A stretch of DNA of 56,799 nucleotides from the NCBI GenBank assembly GCA_001577715.1, contig LQAA01000047.1:1-56799 (forward strand), in the 5' to 3' direction. The first letter of the stretch is position 1. Every line of letters begins with the position of its first letter. This stretch comes from Candidatus Adiutrix intracellularis (GTDB taxonomy: Bacteria > Desulfobacterota > Desulfarculia > Adiutricales > Adiutricaceae). The notes beneath the pieces were generated by a model. The model had not been told where the DNA came from. It did no database searches and was given only the letters and a program-made list of their open reading frames with translations. The translations under genes were made by a program, and so were the position numbers. Shown piece by piece: positions 1-9,225 of this stretch.

Positions 1-1230
1 CCATTATTCCTGTTACAGTCGAGAAGACTAAAAAAAGGCTATGCCTCACGATAATGTTTAGATTCTGGCGGAATATGCTATGAATTATATTATTAAAATC
101 TATGCTGATTTTTAGTTATACCGCGATTTGGTTAAACTCGTTATGGATTATTTTAATAGGGTCTTCTACAGTAGTGACGTTGATTTTTTGAGTGGTCAAT
201 TGGTGCGGGGTTGAATACAGAGTTGTGGTTTTGCTGCTACCAGTAGGGGTAGTCACTAGAATAATACCGTGAGGTATAATTATAGGAATGTTCTATTTTT
301 TTAGATCCTCCTAGCTATGAAATATATTAGCTAGATTCATAAATAAAGTTTCCGAATCTAAAATACGTATAACTTTTTTTCACTGGAAGCTACCGGGACA
401 GTGGAGCCGTGCATTTTCGTTTTGCTGGTTTTACCAGATATTTTGATGCGGCCGTTCTAGGGATGGTGTTTTCAGTAATATCCAGGCGGGAGAGAGTCTT
501 AATTTGACTGATCATCGCTATATAGAGAATTTTTAGTAAGTGGTAAAGATTATGCAGTACTCTGTTAAAATATATTCGTACCAGCAGTTTATTTTGCTTT
601 AATTTAATATGGATGTCCGAAACTTGTTCGTTAAGGATTTCGGTCATTGGATAATCTACCAATCTCAGTTGTTGCTTCCGGCATACTAGCTTTCAGCCTC
701 CATAATTGAATTGCGGAAGGTATAATTTTCCTCAATAAGCTTTTTGAGCTGGTTACCCGGAACTATGACTAGGATGGGGGGAGTTTCGGTCATTAGGCGA
801 ATGTTTTCTAAGATTCTTTGACAGAAGGTGGCTTAGTGGCTACCATCAGACGTCCTTTTTGATCAAGTTCTAGCGGCAGCATTGAATATCGACTGGTGAA
901 TAATTGAGGGAGAATGTTAGTTATTAGATCTTAATCTAGTTCTTGTTGTTCGATTTGTCGGTGGAGTAATATAAATGAAGCTGCTATAAGTCTAGCTATG
1001 ACGTCGTTGTTTAGGTTGCGGCTTAGAGAATTATCTCGAGGTAGGAGTATTTTAAAGTTGATGAGGTAGTCCAGCAGGTTAAAGGTTTCCATCGGGCGGG
1101 TAGTTAACTGATTTTTGCCTGAACGGTGGTTGATTGAAGATAAATAGTTAGGCTTTGTTTCCCCTACCTGGGTCTTTTTGATGAGGTTATTGAGTGACAA
1201 AAGTTTTAAGAGATATTTTATGGTTAAATC
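1..1230 (-). pseudogene. Decayed type IV pilus / type II secretion ATPase (PilB/GspE family), runs off the left edge
   Basis: Read on the minus strand, fragments follow GspE/PilB order. About 1200-930 gives an N-terminal MshEN-like stretch. About 662-390 gives a stretch resembling the pre-ATPase domain (SDIHIKLKQNKLLVRIYFN, then ISQIKTLSRLDITE). About 264-224 gives a mutated Walker A reading ILVTTPTGSSKTT, where GPTGSGKTT is normal. About 180-100 gives TVEDPIK, and the last 100 bases resemble the Walker B region. Stops and frameshifts lie between the pieces, so no functional protein is possible. The gene would have powered pilus assembly or type II secretion. The family assignment is fairly secure; pilB versus gspE cannot be separated. 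The 3' end lies outside the window. Confidence 0.75.
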
Positions 1231-1250
1231 GTTGGGCCACGAATTTATTA

Positions 1251-2921
1251 CTAGCGTTTGTCCTTCAGGGTGACAATACGGTTAAAGGTTGGGTTTTGGC
1301 TAGTATGGAGTTTTTCATCGGTTATGAAATAGCCTAGACGCTCGAATTGCCAGCGCTCGCCGGGACCAGCCTTTCGCAATGCCGGTTCTAGGCGGGCCTC
1401 AGAGTATTCTCGCAGAGAATTAGGGTTTATTTCCTTATCTAAATTACCTTTAGGGCGAGGTACTTTGAAGAGGCGGTCATACAGACGCACCCTGGCTGGG
1501 ATAGAATTTTTTGCTGGAACCCAGTGAATGATCGCTGGCTGTCCGCCCGGCCCCGCTCCAAAGCCGCGCGGCTCTTCACTGTAAGTGCAACGTAGTTTAC
1601 TAATCGTCCCATCTTCGTTCCGTACCGCTTCATGGCAGTGGATATAGAAGCCCCATCGCAGATGTACTTCGCGGCCGGGGCCTAGCCGATAGAATTTTTT
1701 CGGTGGATCCAGCATAAAGTCTTCAGCTTCAATATAAATTTCTCTCTCAAAGATTAAAGGGCGGATTGAAGTGCGATTAGGGTCATCTGGGAAGTAGGGA
1801 GCCTGAAATTCTTTCGTCTGATCTTTTGGCCAGTTTTCAATTACTGCTTTTAAGGGGTTTAGAACGGCCATAACTCGGGGAGCCTTAGAGTTAAGATCAT
1901 CGCGGATGGCTTTTTCTAGCCAATAATATTCAATCCAACTGTCGCGTTTGGCGATTCCTATTCGATCGCAGAATAGACGGATGGATTCTGGAGTGAAGCC
2001 GCGCCGCCGAAAAGCGGCGATAGTTGGTAATCGGGGGTCGTCCCAACCTTCGACATATTTATCTTTAACTAGCTGTAAGAGTTTACGCTTGCTCATTATT
2101 GTATATTCCAGATTCAATCTAGCGAATTCAATTTGTCTAGGCCGTGGGGGTGGCCAATCTAAAGCTTCCAGAACCCAGTCGTATAAGGAACGGTGATCCT
2201 CAAATTCTAGGGTGCAGATAGAGTGAGTAATGCCTTCAATAGCATCTGAAATACAGTGTGTATAGTCATACATGGGATAGATCGGCCACTCGTCGCCGGT
2301 GCGGTGATGAATAGCTTTACGAATTCGGTAGAGAGTTGGGTCGCGTAAATTTATGTTGGGGGAAGTCATGTCTATTTTAGCCCGGAGGCTTCTACTCCCA
2401 TCTGGGAATTCTCCTGCCCGCATGCGGCGGAAAAGAAACAAATTTTCCTCCGCGGTCCGGTTGCGCCAGGGGCTATTCTGGCCCGGTTTAGTCAAAGTAC
2501 CCCGATAGTTACGCACCTCCTCCTGCGACAAGTCGTCAACATAGGCCAGCCCTTTTTGAATCAATTTTTTTGTGCAAGTATATATTTGCTCAAAATAATC
2601 GGAGGCGTAGCGGACGGAACCGGTCCAGGTAAAGCCTAGCCAGGACACATCTTTTTTAATTGAATCAATATATTCTACATCTTCTCTGACCGGGTTAGTA
2701 TCGTCGAAACGAAGATTACAGGCGCCGTTATAAATCACGGCTAACCCGAAGTTCAGGCAGATACTTTTAGCGTGGCCGATGTGGAGATAACCGTTTGGTT
2801 CTGGGGGAAAACGGGTGACTGTCCCGGGGTAGCGGCCGTTTAGTAAATCTTCATCAATAAAAGTGCGGATGAAGTTACCGGTGCTTTCATTCGGTGCTTC
2901 GTTTTTTATTTCTAAGCTCAT
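1251..2921 (-). CDS. glnS: Glutaminyl-tRNA synthetase
   Basis: A class I aminoacyl-tRNA synthetase of 556 residues, normal for bacterial GlnRS, charging tRNA-Gln with glutamine in the cytosol. The ATP-binding HIGH motif is at residues 47-50 (PNGYLHIGHAKS). The KMSKS-type loop appears as IMSKRKL near residue 275. The GlnRS-type beta-barrel anticodon-binding region follows, including FYRLGPGREVHLR and EEPRGFGAGPGG. The ATG overlaps the hisD stop in an ATGA arrangement, so the two genes are probably translated in a coupled way. Oddly for a shrinking genome, a complete gatCAB set lies 45 kb away, so GatCAB is probably used for Asn-tRNA(Asn) here. No terminator was seen downstream. Confidence 0.97.
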   Translation of the reverse strand: MSLEIKNEAPNESTGNFIRTFIDEDLLNGRYPGTVTRFPPEPNGYLHIGHAKSICLNFGLAVIYNGACNLRFDDTNPVREDVEYIDSIKKDVSWLGFTWTGSVRYASDYFEQIYTCTKKLIQKGLAYVDDLSQEEVRNYRGTLTKPGQNSPWRNRTAEENLFLFRRMRAGEFPDGSRSLRAKIDMTSPNINLRDPTLYRIRKAIHHRTGDEWPIYPMYDYTHCISDAIEGITHSICTLEFEDHRSLYDWVLEALDWPPPRPRQIEFARLNLEYTIMSKRKLLQLVKDKYVEGWDDPRLPTIAAFRRRGFTPESIRLFCDRIGIAKRDSWIEYYWLEKAIRDDLNSKAPRVMAVLNPLKAVIENWPKDQTKEFQAPYFPDDPNRTSIRPLIFEREIYIEAEDFMLDPPKKFYRLGPGREVHLRWGFYIHCHEAVRNEDGTISKLRCTYSEEPRGFGAGPGGQPAIIHWVPAKNSIPARVRLYDRLFKVPRPKGNLDKEINPNSLREYSEARLEPALRKAGPGERWQFERLGYFITDEKLHTSQNPTFNRIVTLKDKR

Positions 2922-4216
2922 TTTTTGTTCCGTCTTATTTCCAGGGTCTGGGCGTGAGCCAGGAAACCTTCGGCTTTGGCCAGTGTAGTTACCGTTGGAG
3001 TTATATTTTCCAACGCTTCGCGGGTGAGGTGCTGGAAGGTAATTTTTTTTAGAAAAGAATCTGTGGATAACCCTGAAAACATTCTGGCAGCGGCGGCGGT
3101 CGGTAGCACATGATTAGGGCCGCTGGCGTAGTCCCCGGCAGGAATGGGAGAATAAGGTCCTAGAAAAACTGATCCGGCATGACGGATCCGGGTTAGGTAG
3201 CTGAAGGGATCGGTCACAACCAATTGTAGATGTTCTGGAGCGTATAAATTGGCGAAGTCAAAGGCCTCGTTAATATTGTCAGCGACCAGAATGGCTGCAC
3301 CATTTTGCAGCGATTCTGTTAATATTTTGCGGCGCTCTACTAAAGTTGGGAATATTTTTTTTATTTCTTTAGTAGTTTTTATGGCCACTTCTTCGCTGGT
3401 GGTTATTAGAACGGCTGCCGCCTGGGGATCGTGTTCCAATTGAGCTAAAAAATCCCAGGCTAGCCAGGTGGGTTGGGCGGTTCCATCGGCAATGATGAAT
3501 CCTTCACTAGGGCCGGCGGGGAGGTCGATATCTACCTGGCCGAAAACGGCCATTTTGGCTGCGGTGACCCAGGCACTGCCAGGGCCGACTATTTTATCTA
3601 CCGGCGCGAGAACGCCCAGTCCGTAAGTTAGGGTCCCCACGGCCCAGGCCCCGCCCAATTTATAGATAGCATCAGCCCCGGCTAGGTGGGTGGCTACTAG
3701 AATTTCAGCTCGAATGGTGAAGTCGGGGCCGGGTGGGGAGGTCGCTACTATTTCTTTAACTCCGGCGGCCCTGGCCGGAATAATGTTCATCAAGGCGCTG
3801 GAAGGGTAGGCTGCCCGCCCGCCAGGAATGTAAACTCCCACCCGATCAAGAGGACGAGTCAGGCGGCCGGCTAGAAGACCGGGCGCAAATTCATCAAACC
3901 AAGCTGGACGATCCAGTTGCGCCGCATGGAATTTATGAATAGCCTCCGCAGCCTGTTTTAGAGCCACTAAAACTTTTGGCGGAATAGCTTGAAAAGCGGC
4001 CTCAATTTCCGCTTCTCCGACTTTAAAATCTGATAAAAGCAAGTTTGGTTTTAAAGGCCTGTATTCTCGCAGCAGTTCAGACTGGGGGTCTTTTTTCAAG
4101 CGGGCTAGAATTTCCGCAGTGATATTTTTAATATTTTCCGCTTCGGTTCTAGATCTGGTTAAAATTTTATTACGTCTTTCTAGGGTAAGATTGTGGAGGT
4201 ATTCTACTTCAATCAT
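2918..4216 (-). CDS. hisD: Histidinol dehydrogenase
   Basis: 432 residues, the usual length. It catalyses the last two steps of histidine synthesis, histidinol to histidine with two NAD+. Visible signatures are GPSEGFIIADGTA, then LAQLEHDPQAA carrying the Gln and His zinc ligands, the catalytic Glu-His pair in APEHLQLV near residue 326, AGDYASGPNHVLPT with the zinc-ligand Asp, and a C-terminal HAQTLEIR containing the last zinc-ligand His. The start is supported by AGGA nine bases upstream of the ATG. It is the first gene of a two-gene unit with glnS. No other his gene lies in the window. It looks fully functional. Confidence 0.97.
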   Translation of the reverse strand: MIEVEYLHNLTLERRNKILTRSRTEAENIKNITAEILARLKKDPQSELLREYRPLKPNLLLSDFKVGEAEIEAAFQAIPPKVLVALKQAAEAIHKFHAAQLDRPAWFDEFAPGLLAGRLTRPLDRVGVYIPGGRAAYPSSALMNIIPARAAGVKEIVATSPPGPDFTIRAEILVATHLAGADAIYKLGGAWAVGTLTYGLGVLAPVDKIVGPGSAWVTAAKMAVFGQVDIDLPAGPSEGFIIADGTAQPTWLAWDFLAQLEHDPQAAAVLITTSEEVAIKTTKEIKKIFPTLVERRKILTESLQNGAAILVADNINEAFDFANLYAPEHLQLVVTDPFSYLTRIRHAGSVFLGPYSPIPAGDYASGPNHVLPTAAAARMFSGLSTDSFLKKITFQHLTREALENITPTVTTLAKAEGFLAHAQTLEIRRNKK

Positions 4217-4547
4217 AGGTTTGATTCCTGAGAAACAGTCTGAGTTTTACATTTTTTAATGATAACAAAAAATAATCAACAGGTAAATAATAATCCTAAA
4301 ATCAGCCGGAACCTTTCTCGCTTTCTTTGACTTTCAAGGGAGATGGTGCAAGAGAGCTGGTCCGCTTTTAATCTCGAGTCTCATTGTAATTATTCCGAAT
4401 ATAGCGGCTCCGGCTGGGTATATTGCTCCTACTTGATTTAGACTGCTTATTAGATCCCCTTTAAGTTAAAGAATAAATAAAGAAACAGTTGTTTACTTCA
4501 AACGATAGTTGCGTTATATATTGATAATATAAAAATTAGTGGGGGTT
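4217..4547. other. AT-rich spacer upstream of hisD, no gene recognised
   Basis: This 331-base gap separates hisD from the start of a decayed lipoprotein gene read the other way. It must contain, or once contained, both promoters. No convincing -10/-35 pair, operator or hairpin could be picked out by eye. A short open stretch on the minus strand at about 4440-4330 (AIYPAGAAIFGIITMRLE) was not identified. Confidence 0.4.
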
Positions 4548-5640
4548 ATGAAAAAGTTAATGGTAGTATTAATGCTAGGTTAGGGGTTACTTTTAGTATT
4601 ATTCAGTTGTAATAATAGTTCTTAATCCTATGACTGGGTCGCTAAAAAAAGAGAAGGATATAACGGTTGTATTTTTGCTGAAGATGACTAGCAACGCTTT
4701 TTTTAAGTTGTCAATAAAGGAACTCAAATGTTTGTTGCCAGCTATGGTTTCAAAGCCGAATTTGTTGGCAGCCCCGAGGCCGAGGTTATAAAGTAAATTT
4801 TCATTACTAAAGACACTATCGGGCAAAAGGTAAATAATTTTTTGATGTTTTTTTAGATGTTACGGCTTTCGATGCGGTTATAAAAGAGGTTATTGCAATT
4901 AGTATCAAAGTTACTATCCGGGATTTAGATCTTTTATGCGATGCCCGTCAAATCATAGTTTCACAGATACTTTCGACTAATTCGGTAAAATGTTAGTTGA
5001 AATGAGTGCTAAGAGTCTGATCAATCGCGGCTGGAACCTCGCCACTGATCTCATAAAATACGCATGCTATTACTCTTAGGCCCTCGTGGCGGATCGAAAT
5101 TCTTAGCGGATGGTTGGGGAAGAATATATTTAGGTGACTTATTCCAATTTGGAAAACGTTGCTGTTGATGATTGTTATATCCAGCAGGAATCTAAAAAGA
5201 TGCTGGTCGTTGGCTGTTTCATTATTTCGGAACACCCTGGCATAGATCTAATAATATAAAATAACTTTACAGTGTTTTTTAATTAGACTCAAGCCGTAAC
5301 GGATCTTGGGTATTCTGCCCATGATGTCGTTATAATCGAGGTTGTTTCCCTTAATGCTACGCGGAGTTACTGCAGAGCCGGAGCTATTAAAGTGTTGGAG
5401 GTTATGAAATTATTAAACCCAGGGAACTTTAGACTGTTACATGGCCTATTATCTAGCTTCTAGCTATCTTTTGAAAGTCGGTGATGTGGTGGATGTGCTC
5501 AAAATTGGCATTATTGAGGTTATACCCAATATGGTTTTAAACCCGAATATTTTTAGTTTTGATATTTCTGAAGTGGTCCTATTGTTGAACTAGACTGTAT
5601 TCACTGTTAACAATGCTAATAATTATAATTTTTAAACCTT
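4548..5640 (+). pseudogene. Decayed ribose-type sugar ABC transporter substrate-binding lipoprotein
   Basis: A start with a good GGGGG ribosome site at 4540 opens a lipoprotein signal (MKKLMVV..., interrupted by a stop, then LLLVLFSCNNSS). Downstream fragments match the periplasmic-binding-protein-1 family in order: KGTQMFVASYGFKAEFVGSP near 4710, EAEVIK and IGQKV near 4780-4830, VTAFDAVIKEVIA near 4860, and EVVSLNATRSYCRAGAIKVL near 5340-5400. Several stops and frameshifts separate these. The intact protein would have delivered a sugar, or another small ligand such as autoinducer-2, to an ABC importer. No permease or ATPase remnant was recognised nearby. Confidence 0.6.
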
Positions 5641-5664
5641 AAAGATAGTTATAAAGATAGTTTA

Positions 5665-6115
5665 ATGTAAAAATTTAGCTGGTTTTTAATCTGGTTGCTT
5701 ATGTTTACACTAGAACCAGCCTGTTTAACTAATTTTTTAGGAATACGGAATGAGTACTTCACGGCCAAGGCTTTAGTCTTTTATGTTTACGATTGGAAAG
5801 AATTCGGCACAATTTATGTAAACAATAATAAAATCGTGACCGTCGAATATAATACCAAGAACGCTAGCGGCTTCATAAGATCTTGAGACATATGTTATAT
5901 GCGAAGGATAAATAAAACTTATTAAACATACCTCAATAAATACACTCGCGCCCGCAACGTAGTTTTTTTAATAAATAGTGTTCCACCCAGATTAGTTCTG
6001 TTCTCGGTATCACTCAGGCTCAGAAGTTATTTTAATTGTTGGTCACAACATTTATAGGCTAGGCTAAAGTGGGCGATCGGAAAGCTGGTTCTGTAAAATT
6101 GCTGGGTGCTGAATA
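5665..6115 (+). pseudogene. Decayed FMN-binding-domain lipoprotein
   Basis: A signal-like segment (FSWFLIWLLMFTLEPAC) is followed by a clear FMN-binding-domain core: DWKEFGTIYVNNNKIVTVEY and NTKNASGFIRS at about 5788-5885. After a stop come CYMRRINKTY and a tail reading AKVGDRKAGSVKLLGAEY near 6060-6115, typical of this family's C-terminus. The conserved Ser/Thr flavin-attachment segment is not readable. Such extracytoplasmic proteins carry flavin for electron transfer. It lies between the binding-protein ruin and the sensor-kinase ruin, all on the plus strand, which suggests a lost operon. Confidence 0.6.
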
Positions 6116-6117
6116 CT

Positions 6118-8770
6118 GATAAATATGAAGCTGTTGGTATAGAAAAAGAAAAAAGTATAGCTGTTAAAAAATTATTTACCTTCTTGCTGGGTATAGTGGT
6201 GTTAAATACTGGTTTGGTTTTCATCTTAATTTATTGTATAAATTATTTGATGGATACTATTATTTTGAATATTTTGTAACTACTGGCTAAAACGGTGGTG
6301 CAAAGTATGGGAGCTAACTTGTAAACGCGCTGGTGGATCGTTTTTTTATGATTCGGGATAACAGTGTTTTGACTAATAGCTATGTCAGTCTCAGCAATAA
6401 ACAACTCCTAATTGACTGAGTATAACTAGAGTTTGAATTTATGTGATTTGGGTTGTACATAACCAGCGATACTTTGTTAAACTAAAGCGATAACCACCCT
6501 TTCAGCTTTTTCGAGTGCGGGCTGATATCCATGATATGGAGAATGACTAATCTAGTTATCGAAGATCCTTTCGTTGATAATAACGGTTTAGAAAGTGCGA
6601 TAAAACTTCTGATTATGGGTATTTATCGAGGAGAAACCGACTTCGATTTCTAATTATTAGGACAGTGAAATAGATCAGGAGTTAATTACGGAAAGGCTTG
6701 ATGGTTAACAAATTAACGTTTAAGGAATACAATAATCTATTTACGAGTAAATCGATAAACAAAGGGGAAAATAAATAGCCACATTCGGGGCAAGCCTATA
6801 AACATGGTACACTTGGTAAACTATATAGCGCGCCCTCGGGTATTAACATACCAACCTCTTATATAAACCACCCGCTTAGTAGATATTTCTAATTTGCTGT
6901 TATTTTTAATGTCCTGATTTAAAGAATACTTATTATTCTTTTGTATATTATTACCAAAAAACACGCATAAACTGGTTATGCGCCAGTTCGAAAATAAGCT
7001 GCCTAAAAATATTTCCAGGCATAGTGATGAGAGTGGTTGCCTTAGAGTCGCTTTTATAATAATGTTCGATTTAATTTGAGATATTATCAACGATATAGGG
7101 GATGATTAGGTTCGTTCAAGTTGGTTCTTTGGGTGAATGTGCAAAATTTTCAGCTTATTAAGATGACTATTATCGCATTGTAAATTTTATTAACGCTACT
7201 CTAGACGTCATCTATTTCTATTTCGATACTATAATCGGATGTTCTGGCTTTCTTTAACAAATCATGGGAATCGATATATTCCAACCAAACTATAAACGAT
7301 ATTCTGTCTGACCATAACTTTCATAAAGATGTGTCGAGATCCCTGGTCTTAATAGTCTCCTCTGTAGCTTCCAGTGTATTGCTATCGGAAGCTGGTTTAT
7401 TTTTTAGCTCGAATTTATGAAGTTGAGGTGAACCTGTACGGCGGTTAGGGAAATAATAACAAATTCCCCCTTAGGCTCAAACGATCCGGTGATGGTCTGG
7501 GTATCAAAACTGAAGACGTTAAAAACATAGGTGTCATCTTAATTTTAAACGAGGTCACTAGATTATTTCGGGTTTTATGGGGAGTTGAAATAGCTAGCAA
7601 AGCTAAAGGTAAATTTTTGGTCAACATTTTTCAATATTTAGTAGTATGAATTTACTGATAACATTTACCGTTCTGTCTAGGCTTTTTAGGGCAGCCTTAA
7701 TTTTTTTAAGGTTGAAGCTAGTAAGATAACTTTGAAAAATATTCATTTTATGTTAGATAGCGTGCTGGATGACTTTGGTATTTTTTTTCAAGAGAAAAAT
7801 TTTAAATCAGGTAGCGCCTTTATTTTTGATACCTCGGCTGCCTTATTTTTAATTCTTTTGGGAAGCTCTTTACGGTTGCAGTAGACATTTATAAACATTG
7901 TAAACGATTTGTTTAAATTCACTAGAAATACTTCCGTTATGCGATCCAACCGTCAAAAATTCATTAACGTTAACTTCGTGACCATTATTTTTTCTGTTAA
8001 GGGTATCGGTATGGATATAAGCCAGGATCAAACTACCCGACTCTTTAGTGGTTTCATTTAGATAATATTTTTATCATCCATCAATATGGTGGTACCGATT
8101 TGGGGCTGACTATTATTAAAAGTCTGGTGAAATTGATAAATGGGAAAAGATCTTTAGAAAGTTAACTGAACCTGGACACTACTATGACCTTTAACTGTAT
8201 TTTTGGCCTTAATCTGGACGCTGTGGAGTCGCTTTCGGATAAAATTAGTATTATTCTTTCCTGAGCGGTAGTTCAAAAACAAAGATCCCCTTATTCCTTT
8301 AAAATATTTTTTGGTTTTATTAGTTGAAGTCAATGATATTAATGTTCTGATAGTTTATTCGCTAATGAAGAAAATAGGCTTGGAGTCCATAGTTGTGGAG
8401 AACGGAGAAATAGCACTAGCCAGATTGGAAGAAACTAGACTTAAAGAGGTTAGTTAGGAGGATTATTAACCTGTTCTTCAATCTGGTAATAGTGGTGTAT
8501 AGATACTAGATATAGATGGCTACGAGGCCATCAAACGCATCCTAGCCAACCCCTCAATATGAGAGATAATTATAGCCATGACTACAAACGCTTTCGCTGA
8601 AGGGAGGTAACTCTTTCTAGCTAACAGCATAAACAACTATCTGCCTAAACTCATTAATGTTACTATGTTAGACCGTACTTTGCGTTATTTTATTTTAAAT
8701 GAATTAGAATAGATCAATTCGGCCAGGGAGTCTTCTAGAGATAATAGAGCTGGCGAATAAAAGAATATTG
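6118..8770 (+). pseudogene. Decayed hybrid sensor histidine kinase with receiver domain, interrupted by an IS200 relic
   Basis: Successive fragments give the full architecture. There is a transmembrane helix (KKLFTFLLGIVVLNTGLVF, ~6160-6220), then a dCache-like sensor (NSVLTNSYVSLSNKQLL near 6360 and GETDFDF near 6640). Next come a PAS end plus HisKA start (GVILILNEVTRLF and ASKAKGKFLVNI, ~7530-7625), an ATPase N box (INIVNDLFKFT, ~7890) and a G1 box (GIGMDISQDQTTRLFSGFI, ~8000-8060). A receiver domain follows (INVLIV, LESIVVENGEIALARLEET, DIDGYEAIKRILANPS, IIAMTTNAFAEGR, NNYLPK; ~8338-8650). Stops and frameshifts are everywhere. An IS200 fragment sits at about 6650-6923, exactly where the sensor domain ends. 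Confidence 0.7.
6650..6923 (+). mobile_element. IS200/IS605-type element, 3' remnant (copy A)
   Basis: This stretch aligns by eye with the 3' part of the IS200 copies at 43.1 kb and 19.9 kb. It shares a gagttaattacggaaag-like start, then the segments encoding LxxxEYxNxF and GKSxNKGK, and the non-coding tail with aagcctataaacatggtaca and cttggtaaactat. It ends near a shared ctgatttaaag-type sequence that also marks the end of the other two copies. Only the C-terminal end of the transposase remains. It interrupts the histidine kinase ruin, so the insertion probably helped kill that gene. Confidence 0.7.
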
Positions 8771-8938
8771 TTGTAGGTTCTTTCTTGTGCTAATAAAGCT
8801 CGCTATGGTAATACGTTAACTAAGCTTTGGCTCTAATTAAAAAAAAGATACCTACTTAGGCTTATATTTAAAAATATAATTAAAATAATTTGGTTTGGGG
8901 CAGATTCTTAACCGGTTTGAGCTGGGTTTGTTTTTTTG

Positions 8939-8967
8939 TTGACATTTGGATGGGATTGGGTTAATTT
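8939..8967 (+). promoter_or_regulatory. Candidate promoter of the trp operon
   Basis: A perfect TTGACA (-35) lies at 8939-8944. A weak -10 region (TTAATT at 8961-8966) follows at a spacing of 16. It sits about 45 bases upstream of the leader-peptide start and is the only good -35 box in this spacer. No TrpR-operator palindrome was recognised. Confidence 0.45.
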
Positions 8968-9008
8968 TAAAAAATTAAATTTTGTTAACATTATTAGGTT
9001 TAGAAATA

Positions 9009-9140
9009 GTGAATTTACAAACTTATCATTCTCAAATTAAACTCCCAGCTGAGGTTTTTTCTCTCCCGGCCGAAGTGCTTTTTGGGGGACTTAAGTGGTT
9101 GTGGCGTTTTGATTTAACCTGTGGATCCGGGGAGGGTTGA
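9009..9140 (+). CDS. trpL: trp operon leader peptide (attenuator control peptide)
   Basis: An open frame of 43 codons begins with GTG at 9009 and ends with TGA at 9140. Its second half reads LKWLWRFDL, with two Trp codons separated by Leu, the hallmark of a trp leader. The true start could be an internal GTG at 9075-9077, giving a shorter peptide beginning VLFGGLKWLW. The upstream ribosome site is weak (AGG at about -11). A strong intrinsic terminator follows 25 bases after the stop and before the structural genes. In this classic arrangement ribosome stalling at the Trp codons when tryptophan is scarce would let transcription continue. The peptide itself has no other expected role. Confidence 0.75.
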   Translation: MNLQTYHSQIKLPAEVFSLPAEVLFGGLKWLWRFDLTCGSGEG

Positions 9141-9165
9141 TTTAATATTGTTTAAATTCTTCCAA

Positions 9166-9197
9166 GGGCCGCGGGCATTCGTTCCGCGGTTTTTTTT
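9166..9197 (+). terminator. trp attenuator (intrinsic terminator)
   Basis: Two copies of the self-complementary CCGCGG (9169-9174 and 9184-9189) form a GC-rich stem around a nine-base loop. Eight T residues follow at once (9190-9197). It lies between the Trp-codon leader peptide and the first structural gene, so it is best read as the regulated attenuator, not an operon end. A competing anti-terminator pairing was not worked out with confidence. Confidence 0.85.
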
Positions 9198-9225
9198 GCT
9201 TGTATATTAAGGAAACAGGGAGAAT

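Noticed and set aside
3062-3070. DnaA-box-like TGTGGATAA
   Set aside because: Single occurrence inside hisD coding sequence with no cluster of boxes or dnaA/dnaN nearby; not evidence of an origin.
5695-5886. 63-codon frame considered as a small intact gene
   Set aside because: It is the central part of an FMN-binding lipoprotein that continues past the stop (AKVGDRKAG tail); therefore part of a pseudogene.
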